Assembly (NCBI GenBank): GCA_045604805.1
Contig: JAZUOT010000016.1
Span: forward strand, 1-32,059
Direction: 5' to 3'
DNA: 32,059 nt
DNA from: JAZUOT01 sp045604805
Lineage (GTDB): Bacteria; Bacillota; Clostridia; Oscillospirales; Acutalibacteraceae
This document shows positions 7,405 through 15,273 of the stretch, piece after piece. The first letter of the stretch is position 1, and each line of letters starts with the position of its first letter. A program made the translations under genes and the position numbers. The notes under the pieces are model-generated. The model saw only the letters and a list, made by a program, of their open reading frames with translations. It had not been told where the DNA came from and searched no databases.

Positions 7405-7775
7405 GACCTCACCTGCTTAAAGGCAAAATCTCCATCGATAAGATATGGTGCAGCTGCGGCTTTAGCTTCTTCGAAAGCTTCTCGTGCTTTATCAGAATTA
7501 ACGCTTGCTGAGGATTTTGTGCTTACACTTATGTCGCCTACTGTAAAGCTATCTCCTGCAGAATTACTACTCTGGTACATGGAGTAGCGGTAGAGGGCTA
7601 AGCTTGCAGCCGTTGAATTTAATATCATATTTGCTGTTTCGGAATTTACTCCAGCTTTTTTCAAAGCTTCTATTTCAAGGCCACATTCTATGCACAAATC
7701 TTCCCATTTTGCAGCTTCTTCTAGCGTCATGCCGGCAAGTAGAGCAAAGCGTTCAATTATAGCCTGATTATCCAA
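7401..7775 (-). CDS. Head-tail connector (gp6/YqbG-like adaptor)
   Basis: A TTG start at 7775 with GAGGTGA five bases upstream gives 124 residues. The N-terminal half is helical (IIERFALLAGMTLEEAAKWEDL, then MILNSTAASLALYRYSMYQS), the pattern of the adaptor ring that docks below the portal. The middle is a Ser-rich loop, SFTVGDISVSTKSS, and the end has a helix. It is the first gene after the capsid, separated from it by a hairpin, as in PBSX-like head modules. Confidence 0.68.
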   Translation of the reverse strand: MDNQAIIERFALLAGMTLEEAAKWEDLCIECGLEIEALKKAGVNSETANMILNSTAASLALYRYSMYQSSNSAGDSFTVGDISVSTKSSASVNSDKAREAFEEAKAAAAPYLIDGDFAFKQVRS

Positions 7776-7802
7776 ATTATCACCTCTAGTATTTATTAAG
7801 TA

Positions 7803-7828
7803 GAGGCAGGTGAAGTTTTCCCTGCCTC
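7803..7828 (-). terminator. Hairpin between capsid and connector genes
   Basis: GAGGCAGG (7803-7810) pairs with CCTGCCTC (7821-7828) around a ten-base loop. It lies 24 bases after the capsid stop on the minus strand. No strong U-run follows, so it probably acts as a weak terminator or an RNA-stabilising 3' end that favours high capsid expression. Confidence 0.5.
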
Positions 7829-7851
7829 AGTTCATTTAAATAGATAATCTA

Positions 7852-8865
7852 TTAAACATTACTTGCAAGCTGGGTAGAAGCACCTTGGAAGATCTTAGCA
7901 AAACCAGCAATACAGCTGATAGAAGCTCTTTCGAGTTGTCTGTCTATTATCTTGTCAAAGTCTGTGATCACTTCGCCTGCTTGTATCATTTCTAATGCAC
8001 AAGTTTTATCTAAACCGATGATAGTATTATTTGCTACATTAGGAACGTGTAGAAGAGTAGCACCTACAGGAGTTACCATCTTACCGGTTGCCTGGAAATT
8101 AAGTCCTGCAGCGGCATCCTTCATCTCGCTTAGAGAAAGAATATTCTGCATTTGCTCTGTTCCAGCTAAAATTACGTTCATGTTGTAAGGTGAAAGCTCA
8201 GCCCACATTTTCACAAGATCTGAGTACTGAATATTTGTTCCTTCCGCTGGGACTTTATTGATTGCAGTTTTGCCGTCGTTACCATTTTCAAGAACTGCTA
8301 CAGCATCAGCCAGCTGTGCTCTTGCTATATGAGCACCTATTTGTTTTAGCATAACTGTAAATAGGTCTAAGCGTTGGAAACGTAAAGCTTCGTAGGAAGC
8401 TACAAGCATTCGTCCACGTTTGTTGAGCTTTACAAGTGAATTACCACTTGATATAACAGTCTGAGGTAAAGTAGCACCTTCAGCAACTACCTTGAGTTCT
8501 TTTTCGTCATCAGTAGGCTCTGAAGTAATAGGACGGTAGTCCATACCGTCTATAATAGTTTTAGTTGCAATAAACTCAGGCAATATATCTGCCATCTCTA
8601 CGCCCTGCCAAACAGCACGGCTTATGTATTCTGGGAAAAGCACCTGACTATCTGTAGTTTGGAAAAACTTATCAACTACATCAGAGTTTCCACCATTTAC
8701 CTTTATGTTAAAACGCTTTAATTGTCTTTCGTATGCGTCTAGACCTTCTAGTGCACTGCCTTTATAGTTTTCCGAAGGGTCTAGCTCTTCTAGAGTCTGT
8801 GTGAATGTTTTACCAGAAGTAGCATACATACCTTTTTCAAGTTTTATAGAATCAAAATATCCCAT
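7852..8865 (-). CDS. Major capsid protein (HK97-fold)
   Basis: The 337-residue protein has an N-terminal charged helical region (about 1-60), the segment VLFPEYISRAVWQGVEMADILPEF (about 75-98) and ITSEPTDDEKELKVVAEGATLPQT (about 112-135), the E-loop-like portion of HK97-fold capsids. It is followed by VKLNKRGRMLVASYEALRFQRLDLFTVMLKQIG, the spine helix, and a C-terminal A domain. The first 60 residues may be a scaffold-like delta domain removed by the prohead protease encoded upstream. It is preceded by the decoration protein and protease genes. The hairpin at 7803-7828 follows it. Confidence 0.85.
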   Translation of the reverse strand: MGYFDSIKLEKGMYATSGKTFTQTLEELDPSENYKGSALEGLDAYERQLKRFNIKVNGGNSDVVDKFFQTTDSQVLFPEYISRAVWQGVEMADILPEFIATKTIIDGMDYRPITSEPTDDEKELKVVAEGATLPQTVISSGNSLVKLNKRGRMLVASYEALRFQRLDLFTVMLKQIGAHIARAQLADAVAVLENGNDGKTAINKVPAEGTNIQYSDLVKMWAELSPYNMNVILAGTEQMQNILSLSEMKDAAAGLNFQATGKMVTPVGATLLHVPNVANNTIIGLDKTCALEMIQAGEVITDFDKIIDRQLERASISCIAGFAKIFQGASTQLASNV

Positions 8866-8899
8866 TATTTTTATCGTCCTTTCCTCTTTTATTAGAGCA

Positions 8900-9241
8900 T
8901 TATAAAATGAAAGCTATTTTGCTATTGTTTGAATCTATATTTATAGCTAATACTTCTTTACCATCTGCTTCTACGTTTTTTACTCCACCGTTTGCGTCAG
9001 CTACTAAACGAATATTTCCTAAATTCACATCACCTGTATATGTAGCTTCCATATATCCAGCAAGTTGAACTGCTGCATAACCGTTTCTTACATTTACAAC
9101 TTTGCCGCAAATTATTTCTCCTTCGTTTGCAGCAGCTACAGTCTCGTTAGCAGAAATTTTAACTAAAGCGCCAGCTTCTAAGCTTTCATCAGCTTTGAAA
9201 GTGACAACTTTTTCATCGTATCCTAAAAAAGATAAAGCCAT
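8900..9241 (-). CDS. Capsid decoration / head-stabilising protein
   Basis: The 113-residue protein is beta-rich and small, with AGALVKISANETVAAANEGEIICGKVVNVRNGYAAVQLAGYMEATY, the repeated short strand and turn pattern seen in DUF2190-like or D-type decoration proteins. It starts after an AGGAGG site and lies between protease and major capsid genes, the usual place. It probably binds the capsid surface and stabilises filled heads. The family call is by position and fold pattern. Confidence 0.7.
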   Translation of the reverse strand: MALSFLGYDEKVVTFKADESLEAGALVKISANETVAAANEGEIICGKVVNVRNGYAAVQLAGYMEATYTGDVNLGNIRLVADANGGVKNVEADGKEVLAINIDSNNSKIAFIL

Positions 9242-9269
9242 CTTTTAGTCCTCCTAAAATAAATATTTC

Positions 9270-10280
9270 TTAAATTTTAAACTGGGTGTTTTTATCGTTT
9301 ACAGCTTGGCTATCTTTATTTTTCACAAGCTGTGGTCTTGGTAAAAATATATTTTTGCTTTCTTTAGAAAAAGCTTTGCAAAAAGCCTGTAGCTCCTCAA
9401 AGCTCATGCGTTTTACTACAGATTTGCACACAGCATTTTCAAGCTCTGGTGTAACCAATGAGATCAAAGAAACTAGATCCGACTCTAATTTCTTCTTGTA
9501 AGCTTTTCCTATGTCTGCCAAAATCTCCAGGCTTTTTATGTATTCACCGAAACGCTTTGTCTGATTAGAACTTAGGTTCAATTTTTCACCATTTCTAAAG
9601 CGTTTTCTTATCTCTGCAATATCATTTGTTGAAAGTGCAGATTTGCAAACTCCTTTTGGATCTTTATGTTTTATAACTCCAGCTTCAACTTGGGCAGGTA
9701 CTGCCACAAATGACCATTCATATGCATCCACTGGGTCTTCTAATATGCTGTAACATAGTTTTTCTTCACCGTTTACTTCATAGAGTTTGCCCTTCTGGTG
9801 GACACAGCAGGAAGTTTTTAAATTTGTATTGCATATGGAACATATATTGTTCATCACCGCACAGCCAACGCTTACCTCTTTTCTGATGCCTGTATCTATT
9901 TCCAAAATAAAATCATTATTTTTTTCTATTCTGGGCATATAGGCTTTAGCTACTAGTCTGTGATAATCTTCACCACTTCTGCTGATTTTTCCTTCTACCC
10001 TTTCTACATAGCAATCAAATATCCTAGCTTTTTGGTTTTCGCTTTTTGCATCGTGGTCCATGATTCCAGTTTTGCCAACAAATAGGTCCGCAAGTTTATA
10101 TAAGCTATTCAAACTGAAACATTCAAAATCGCGGTCGATGTCGTTATCACAAAGAACTACTGAAAATATATAAACATCATCTGCACTGAGTTTGCTGCGA
10201 CTGTAGTTATTTATAAGGCTAAGTTCATTCTCGTAATTCTGATTTTTATCAAAGCTTTTTAAGACATATCCTTCTTTCAT
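9270..10280 (-). CDS. Prohead protease (S78-like) with Cys cluster and scaffold-like tail
   Basis: About 336 residues from the ATG at 10280; a GTG at 10283 is equally close to the AGGAGG site. Residues about 35-205 resemble a herpesvirus-type/S78 prohead protease: GIMDHD gives a likely catalytic His near residue 76, and KEVSVGCAV a likely catalytic Ser near 137, followed by DAYEWSFVAVPAQ near 187-198. Between them and DAYEW lies an unusual CSICNTNLKTSCCVH cluster (four Cys and one His) that may bind zinc. The C-terminal third is helical and charged, like a fused scaffold. It would cleave the capsid delta domain during head maturation. The gene begins one base after the portal stop. Confidence 0.78.
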   Translation of the reverse strand: MKEGYVLKSFDKNQNYENELSLINNYSRSKLSADDVYIFSVVLCDNDIDRDFECFSLNSLYKLADLFVGKTGIMDHDAKSENQKARIFDCYVERVEGKISRSGEDYHRLVAKAYMPRIEKNNDFILEIDTGIRKEVSVGCAVMNNICSICNTNLKTSCCVHQKGKLYEVNGEEKLCYSILEDPVDAYEWSFVAVPAQVEAGVIKHKDPKGVCKSALSTNDIAEIRKRFRNGEKLNLSSNQTKRFGEYIKSLEILADIGKAYKKKLESDLVSLISLVTPELENAVCKSVVKRMSFEELQAFCKAFSKESKNIFLPRPQLVKNKDSQAVNDKNTQFKI

Positions 10281-10284
10281 CACA

Positions 10285-11451
10285 TCACTCCTCCTTTATG
10301 TTGATAAGACCTAAGCTTTGCTCAATTTGCATAGCTTTTGCGTTTTGTAGTCTAGCATTAGCAGCGTCTACAGAATCTTTAAGTGCAATATCATCCCAAA
10401 CTACTTCAAACTGAGTGTTTAAGCCATTAGTCCTCAAAAACAAAGAGCAGATTTTAGAAACAATAGGACTTAACATTTTTCTGTAAGAATTCAGTTCACT
10501 GGTGAAAATATCTAGCTGTTCTGATGCCATTCTCTCAGTGGTTGACCAAGATATACCAAGCAAAAATGGCGGTATGGAAAGTTTAGCTATTATTTGCTCC
10601 ATGAGCTGGCGAACAGGTATTTCGCTATCCAGAATTTGATTATCTGCACCGATTACCTTTATATCCACATCTCCGACTGCAATAAAGTCAGAAATACCTG
10701 CAGATTCATGACTCATGGCTTTTTGCCATTCATCAGCTAACATTTGAGCGCGTTCTTTGGTATAAGCTCTGCTTGTAGGGTCGTCTCCTGGTTTATACGT
10801 AACCGCATAACGCACATTTCCTACTCTATCCCAGTTTTTACCTATAGTACTATATATTTTCATAAGCATATCGCTAACAAAGGGCAAAGATTTTAGTATA
10901 GATTCCCCCGTTATGCATCCTGGCATAGGACTTAATGATGAAAGCAATATAAGTTCTGGGTACTCTACAGCTCGAAGGCTACCGTAACTATCTCTTACAT
11001 ATATGCCTATATTTAAAGGGCCATCATCTTCCTTGAGTTCTATATCTTCAAGCGGTGCATTATACAAAGCGCATATATGGTTGTTCTCATCTAGAACTAT
11101 TTCTCCTACAGCTGTACCTAAAGTTAATATCTGTTGCATGTAAATATAGATAAATGATTCTATACCATAAGAACAGGAATTTACTCTCACAGTTTCCAGG
11201 AAATTATTTAATATTTTCTCTATATTTTTGTCATCACATTTTATTTTGCAACCGCATACTAACTTAGCTATTTTGCATATCGCAGCGTCTATTATCGGTA
11301 CATTTTCTTTGAGGCTTTCGTATAAACGTATTTGGTATAAGCCTAAATTTTTATTATTGAGAATCAAATTATTATTTGTTCTATAACTCTGAGGAACAGC
11401 TTTTACTTCTGCCTTGCTTTTTTGTTCAGAATTTCTTTTAAACAAGCCCAC
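10285..11451 (-). CDS. Phage portal protein
   Basis: The 388-residue protein starts with GTG behind a GGAGGAG site. It has the portal core: an N-terminal region with VPIIDAAICKIAKLVCGCK, the stem and wing with SYGIESFIYIYMQQILTLGTAVGEIVLDE, then a clip region with MPGCITGESILKSLPFVSDMLMK and a crown-proximal helix, IPVRQLMEQIIAKLSIPPFLLGISWSTTERMASEQLDIF, the most typical part of this family. It forms the dodecameric ring through which DNA enters and leaves. It is shorter than the PBSX portal but has no visible gaps. It lies directly after the large terminase. Confidence 0.87.
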   Translation of the reverse strand: MGLFKRNSEQKSKAEVKAVPQSYRTNNNLILNNKNLGLYQIRLYESLKENVPIIDAAICKIAKLVCGCKIKCDDKNIEKILNNFLETVRVNSCSYGIESFIYIYMQQILTLGTAVGEIVLDENNHICALYNAPLEDIELKEDDGPLNIGIYVRDSYGSLRAVEYPELILLSSLSPMPGCITGESILKSLPFVSDMLMKIYSTIGKNWDRVGNVRYAVTYKPGDDPTSRAYTKERAQMLADEWQKAMSHESAGISDFIAVGDVDIKVIGADNQILDSEIPVRQLMEQIIAKLSIPPFLLGISWSTTERMASEQLDIFTSELNSYRKMLSPIVSKICSLFLRTNGLNTQFEVVWDDIALKDSVDAANARLQNAKAMQIEQSLGLINIKEE

Positions 11452-11470
11452 TTAAGTCTCCTCCTTCCTC

Positions 11471-12724
11471 TTATCTTTTTGCCGCAAAAACATAAAAATT
11501 CTCGTTATCATCCATGCTCAATACGGTACTCACAAAATATCTGATATCGTCCATTGCATGATCATTTTCTTTTACAGGTTCATCTTTTGAACTGTTTTCT
11601 GCCCAGCGGTAAAGCGAAAATTCTCGTCTGCTGTCATGACAGCTATCACAAATTTTTATGCTGCCATTTTTAAGAGCAGTAGAAACTTTGCGGATACCGT
11701 CAAGCACATCATTTTTGGCTGGAACAACTTTGAACTGTGCTTTTTTGTTTATCAAAGCTATGAAGCTGGCAGCGGAAGGGTCAACAGTAACACAGCTGAT
11801 TTTTAGTCCAAAAGCAAGTTCTGAAAGTGCCTCATAGTGTTCTTCATCTGTCTTTTGGTATCCTGCTTTTTTAGAATCGTAATAAGACTCTTTGATACGG
11901 TACCAAACGCCGTCATGTTTAGCCCATAGACCAAATGACGTAGGGTTCACTGTTCCGTAGTCACAAGATATTGCATAACTTTCGAAATTTACTTCTGGCT
12001 TTTTGCAGAACATATTTTCATTTGCCATAAATGGATAAACTGCTCCTTCAGTAGCTACCCATTTACCCAAGATGAACCTATCGTAAAATGTACCAGAATA
12101 AAGTGACTCGTAGCGTTTTATTATGTTTTGCGACAGAGAGGGATTGTCGCTCAAAAGGAAATGCAGATATAATGCTTTTTTCTCTTCTGCTTTTAAAATC
12201 CATTCACGATAGAACCAATGTTCTGGATGCTCGGGGTTACAGTTGAACCAGAATTTAGAACCATTCACCGAACAGCGTGCAAGCGCTTGCTTTACAAAAC
12301 TTCTTTGCATAAGAGCAACTTCATCAAACAAGATGCCGTTAAGTGTTATTCCTTGTATGTGTGAAGCTGAGGCCGAATCATTTCCTCCAAAAATATAAAA
12401 ATAATTTTCAGATTCAGCATAGCGTATGATTACTTTGTTTTCTGATTTTATAAGTTTAGCTTCGAAACCAAGTTCTGAAAGCGTTGGTAACAAGGGTGAT
12501 ATTATATTTCTCATGGCTGAGCTTATTGTCTTTGCACATATAGCAAAAGTTCCTTTCTGGAAGCGGTAAAATGCCCATGAAACAAAAGATATCCCCATAC
12601 ATATAGTCTTTCCACTTCTTATAGCACCATCACAAATTATTGCGTCTAAGTCTCTATAAGGGCTTTTTTCGCACCACCAACAAAGTATCTTCTTCTGCTT
12701 ATCCGAAAAGGATTCAATCTTCAA
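11471..12724 (-). CDS. Terminase large subunit (XtmB-like)
   Basis: The 417-residue protein starts with TTG behind AGGGAA. The ATPase domain has a Walker A variant, CDGAIRSGKTICMG (residues about 31-44), and Walker B, LNGILFDEVALMQRS, where DE provides the catalytic acid. A conserved motif, FWFNCNPEHPEHWFYREWI, follows, then an RNase H-like nuclease domain with SCDYGTVNPTSFGLW, CVTVDPSAASFIAL and a C-terminal NDHAMDDIRYFV, which carry the acidic metal ligands. It packages DNA using the portal ring. Both enzyme centres look intact, so packaging activity is plausible. This matters because tailocins lack this gene. Confidence 0.93.
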   Translation of the reverse strand: MKIESFSDKQKKILCWWCEKSPYRDLDAIICDGAIRSGKTICMGISFVSWAFYRFQKGTFAICAKTISSAMRNIISPLLPTLSELGFEAKLIKSENKVIIRYAESENYFYIFGGNDSASASHIQGITLNGILFDEVALMQRSFVKQALARCSVNGSKFWFNCNPEHPEHWFYREWILKAEEKKALYLHFLLSDNPSLSQNIIKRYESLYSGTFYDRFILGKWVATEGAVYPFMANENMFCKKPEVNFESYAISCDYGTVNPTSFGLWAKHDGVWYRIKESYYDSKKAGYQKTDEEHYEALSELAFGLKISCVTVDPSAASFIALINKKAQFKVVPAKNDVLDGIRKVSTALKNGSIKICDSCHDSRREFSLYRWAENSSKDEPVKENDHAMDDIRYFVSTVLSMDDNENFYVFAAKR

Positions 12725-12727
12725 TTT

Positions 12728-13045
12728 TTATCGTTCCCTTTTTTCCATAGCATCAGCACTTTTTTCCAAAGCTTTATAAAACATATATACAGAATCATCG
12801 CTCTCGCTGGAAAACTCTATCATCTGCTGCAAAGCTTTCAGCCTATCAAAAAACTTTATTTCCATAGAACCATCTTTCGGTCTGCGTATCTCAGAAATAT
12901 TAAAAAAATCAAGCTTTTCAAATACACTGTCATTTATCTCGTCAAGAAATAAAAGCTTTACCGCATCATTAGAATCTCCAAATGCTAACTTCTTGTAGCC
13001 CTTTAGAGCTAGCTTCCTCAGCTTTTCACTTTCGGATCTTGTCAT
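12728..13045 (-). CDS. Terminase small subunit-like protein
   Basis: A 105-residue protein at the head of the operon, four bases before the large terminase. It starts after GGAAG and has charged helices: TRSESEKLRKLALKGYKKLA, then KLDFFNISEIRRPKDGSMEIKFFDRLKALQQMI, typical in size and character of XtmA-like DNA-recognition subunits. An N-terminal helix-turn-helix is not obvious, so the call leans on position. Upstream (13046-13180) I see no clear consensus promoter on this strand. Confidence 0.65.
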   Translation of the reverse strand: MTRSESEKLRKLALKGYKKLAFGDSNDAVKLLFLDEINDSVFEKLDFFNISEIRRPKDGSMEIKFFDRLKALQQMIEFSSESDDSVYMFYKALEKSADAMEKRER

Positions 13046-13182
13046 ATATCATCTTCCTTTCAAATTATCCCTCTCACCCTTAGCGCTAAAACAGCTCTTT
13101 TTTGCACTAACATGGCTAACATTTCTTAAAAAATCCTAATTTTTCTAAATTTAAAGGCTAACTTTTTTATGTTTTTTGTAGC

Positions 13183-13209
13183 TTGACAATCTTGGAAAAA
13201 AGATAATAT
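13183..13209 (+). promoter_or_regulatory. Candidate sigma-A promoter for the small peptide gene
   Basis: A perfect -35 box TTGACA (13183-13188) is followed after 15 bases by TAATAT (13204-13209) in an AT-rich stretch. It lies about 55 bases upstream of the ATG at 13264. The spacing is shorter than ideal, so the -10 call is uncertain. Confidence 0.5.
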
Positions 13210-13263
13210 TTTATTATGGTAATTAGGTGTGTTTTAAATTTATTTATCAAATAGGTGAGATTT

Positions 13264-13413
13264 ATGAAAAATTATACAAGTAATAAAATTGGGAAAACAT
13301 TAAATTTTGATGATTTAGAAAGTGTTTGCGGTGGTGGTCCTAGGGCCTTTTATTCTGAATATCATGGTAACCATTCAAACGGACATCTATTGGTACATTC
13401 AAAAAATGAATAA
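13264..13413 (+). CDS. Double-glycine leader peptide (bacteriocin/RiPP-like precursor)
   Basis: A 49-codon gene begins at ATG 13264 behind AGGTGAG. The leader (residues 1-24) ends in LNFDDLESVCGG, matching the L-x4-[DE]L-x-x-V-x-GG pattern of peptides cut by C39-type ABC exporters. The predicted core (residues 25-49) begins GPRAFYSEYHGNHSNG and has four His at residues 34, 37, 41 and 45. The GG site fits export and cleavage after Gly24. No exporter, maturation or immunity gene lies nearby, apart from the membrane protein that follows. It may be a bacteriocin, a pheromone or a secreted metal-binding peptide. After the stop the same frame stays open for 39 more codons. Confidence 0.68.
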   Translation: MKNYTSNKIGKTLNFDDLESVCGGGPRAFYSEYHGNHSNGHLLVHSKNE

Positions 13414-13533
13414 AAAATAACCGATATTTTCTTTGGTACAGGCACAACACATATTAAAAATTCACAAACAGTTGAGGCATTGAGTATAGAAGGCGAAACC
13501 GCATTTGAACAAGTTGTTCTACTCTACATCTAG
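13414..13533 (+). pseudogene. In-frame coding-like extension after the peptide stop
   Basis: After the TAA at 13411-13413 the same frame reads 39 codons without a stop, including FFGTGTTHIKNSQTVEALS and ending in a hydrophobic VVLLYI before TAG at 13531. There is no ATG or binding site of its own. It looks protein-like and could be the C-terminal part of an ancestral longer precursor cut by a nonsense mutation, or be reached by readthrough. Chance alone is not excluded. Confidence 0.3.
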
Positions 13534-13626
13534 TCTTTGATTTTTCCTGATTCCCTTAATTTGAATATTCAATTGAGTTGTAATATACTCTGTATTATTC
13601 TGTTTTTGGAATTAGAAAGGAAAGAA

Positions 13627-15240
13627 ATGGACATTAAAGATAACCTGAATAATAAATATCACCGAGCTATTATTTTGAGGTGTTATATTGCTATAGTTTT
13701 TTCAAGTTTTACCGCGTTTTTGTTGTGTGGAAAAATACAAAACAATATACTGGTATACGTTACCCTAGCTTCAGCCCTTGAATGGTACGTAATGGTATAT
13801 ATATTCATGAAAGTGGCCAAACCAATCGATTTGTTTGCAAAGAGCCATTTTAAAAGGATAGATTCTGCTGTTAACAAACTCAGTGATCGGCTATTTTTTT
13901 TGATATGCTGGTTAGGAATAGTTATCCTATGGTTGCCAGCTTATTTGGCATTATTCCCAGGAACATTGGGATATGATACGCCTTTCCAGCTTAATCAATG
14001 GTTTGGTATTTTTGAAATGACAGATCATCAGCCAATAGCACATACTGTATTATTGGGGATATTATATACAATTGGAAGCAAGCTCGGTGGTGCTCCTAAT
14101 TTTGGTGTCGCACTTTATACTGCTTTTCAGGGATTGGTTGTTACTGGAGCTCTTGCTTATACTATTCTTGTATTTAGAAAAAATAGAATTCCTATTATTT
14201 ACCAGATTCTAACATTTTTTTGGTTTTCGTTTAATCCTTTTTTGCAAGGTATGACTTTTAACTCTTCAAAAGATTTTTTGTATGGGGCAATGATGTTGCT
14301 TTTTTGCCTGTTTTTGTTCCAATGGATAAAGAACGGCAAAACAAATAATAAAAGGCTGATGATTTTATATATTATAAGTGGAATTTTGACTTGCCTTTTT
14401 CGACATCAGGGCATTTATATTCTTAGTGTTTTTTTATTGTTTTTGTTTATTGCACCTAATCTAAGAAAGAAAAAGAAATGGTTAATAATATCTACACTGT
14501 CGGTGATTGTTATATTCGAAATATTTAGTATATTTTGTCACGGTGTCCTTAATATTAAACCCGGAGATTCAAGAGAAATGCTCAGTGTTCCAATGCAACA
14601 AATAGCTTATGTTGGCAAATTGAAGCTGGAAGGACAAAATGTAAGCCTTAGTGATGAAGATTTAGCCCGAATTGAAACTTTTATTCCTGAAAATGGAATT
14701 CTAAGCTATTCGTCAAATTCCGCAGATCCTGTGAAATCAACATTCGATACCAAAAATTTTAAATCAGATCTCGCAAATAATATAAAAATTTATATGAAAC
14801 TCGGCATACAGAACCCGAAAGAATATCTTGTTGCATTTCGCGACTTAACGGCAGGATATATCAATTACAACCAAATGGGATATGCCGGTTTAATGTATCT
14901 TTATCCTTTTCAAGGTATATATGAAATGGATATTCATAGGGATTCTGGAGCGTTTACTTGGTATTATGATCTGCTGGTATACAATACAGTTGGAGGAGGA
15001 ATAAAAAACCATCCTATAATGAGTGTGTTGTTCAATCCAAGTCTTCCTATATGGCTTTTAACTGCCTTGCTTGGTATAGTTTTCTACCGTCGAGATTATA
15101 GCTTGTGGCTAGTAATACTTCCTATGCTGCTTTACGCCGTATCTATATTTCTTGGGCCTGTGGCTTTATTACGATACTTATATCCATTGATACTATTCGT
15201 ACCGTTCCTGATATTTTGTTGTTACAGAAAGTGTGAATAA
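13627..15240 (+). CDS. Polytopic membrane protein (DUF6020/GT-C-like, possible lipid-linked sugar transferase)
   Basis: I take the ATG at 13627, behind AGAAAGGAAAG, giving 537 residues; an upstream TTG at 13537 has no such site. There are about ten or more membrane segments. Near residue 110 a loop between helices reads FPGTLGYDTPFQLNQWF and later TDHQPIAHT, giving acidic residues near 117 and 133 on the outer face. GT-C enzymes place the catalytic acid in such a first loop. A large soluble segment (about 330-420) separates two membrane bundles. I recall similar patterns in DUF6020 proteins, but the function is not established. It could glycosylate a surface polymer or the neighbouring peptide. 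It is cotranscribed with the small peptide gene and converges on the next genes. Confidence 0.6.
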   Translation: MDIKDNLNNKYHRAIILRCYIAIVFSSFTAFLLCGKIQNNILVYVTLASALEWYVMVYIFMKVAKPIDLFAKSHFKRIDSAVNKLSDRLFFLICWLGIVILWLPAYLALFPGTLGYDTPFQLNQWFGIFEMTDHQPIAHTVLLGILYTIGSKLGGAPNFGVALYTAFQGLVVTGALAYTILVFRKNRIPIIYQILTFFWFSFNPFLQGMTFNSSKDFLYGAMMLLFCLFLFQWIKNGKTNNKRLMILYIISGILTCLFRHQGIYILSVFLLFLFIAPNLRKKKKWLIISTLSVIVIFEIFSIFCHGVLNIKPGDSREMLSVPMQQIAYVGKLKLEGQNVSLSDEDLARIETFIPENGILSYSSNSADPVKSTFDTKNFKSDLANNIKIYMKLGIQNPKEYLVAFRDLTAGYINYNQMGYAGLMYLYPFQGIYEMDIHRDSGAFTWYYDLLVYNTVGGGIKNHPIMSVLFNPSLPIWLLTALLGIVFYRRDYSLWLVILPMLLYAVSIFLGPVALLRYLYPLILFVPFLIFCCYRKCE

Positions 15241-15273
15241 ATTTTTGATAAAATAGTTAGGTTGTTTAAAATA

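Noticed and set aside
558..13045. R-type tailocin (headless particle)
   Set aside because: Intact terminase, portal, protease and capsid genes are present, so a DNA-packaging head is encoded.
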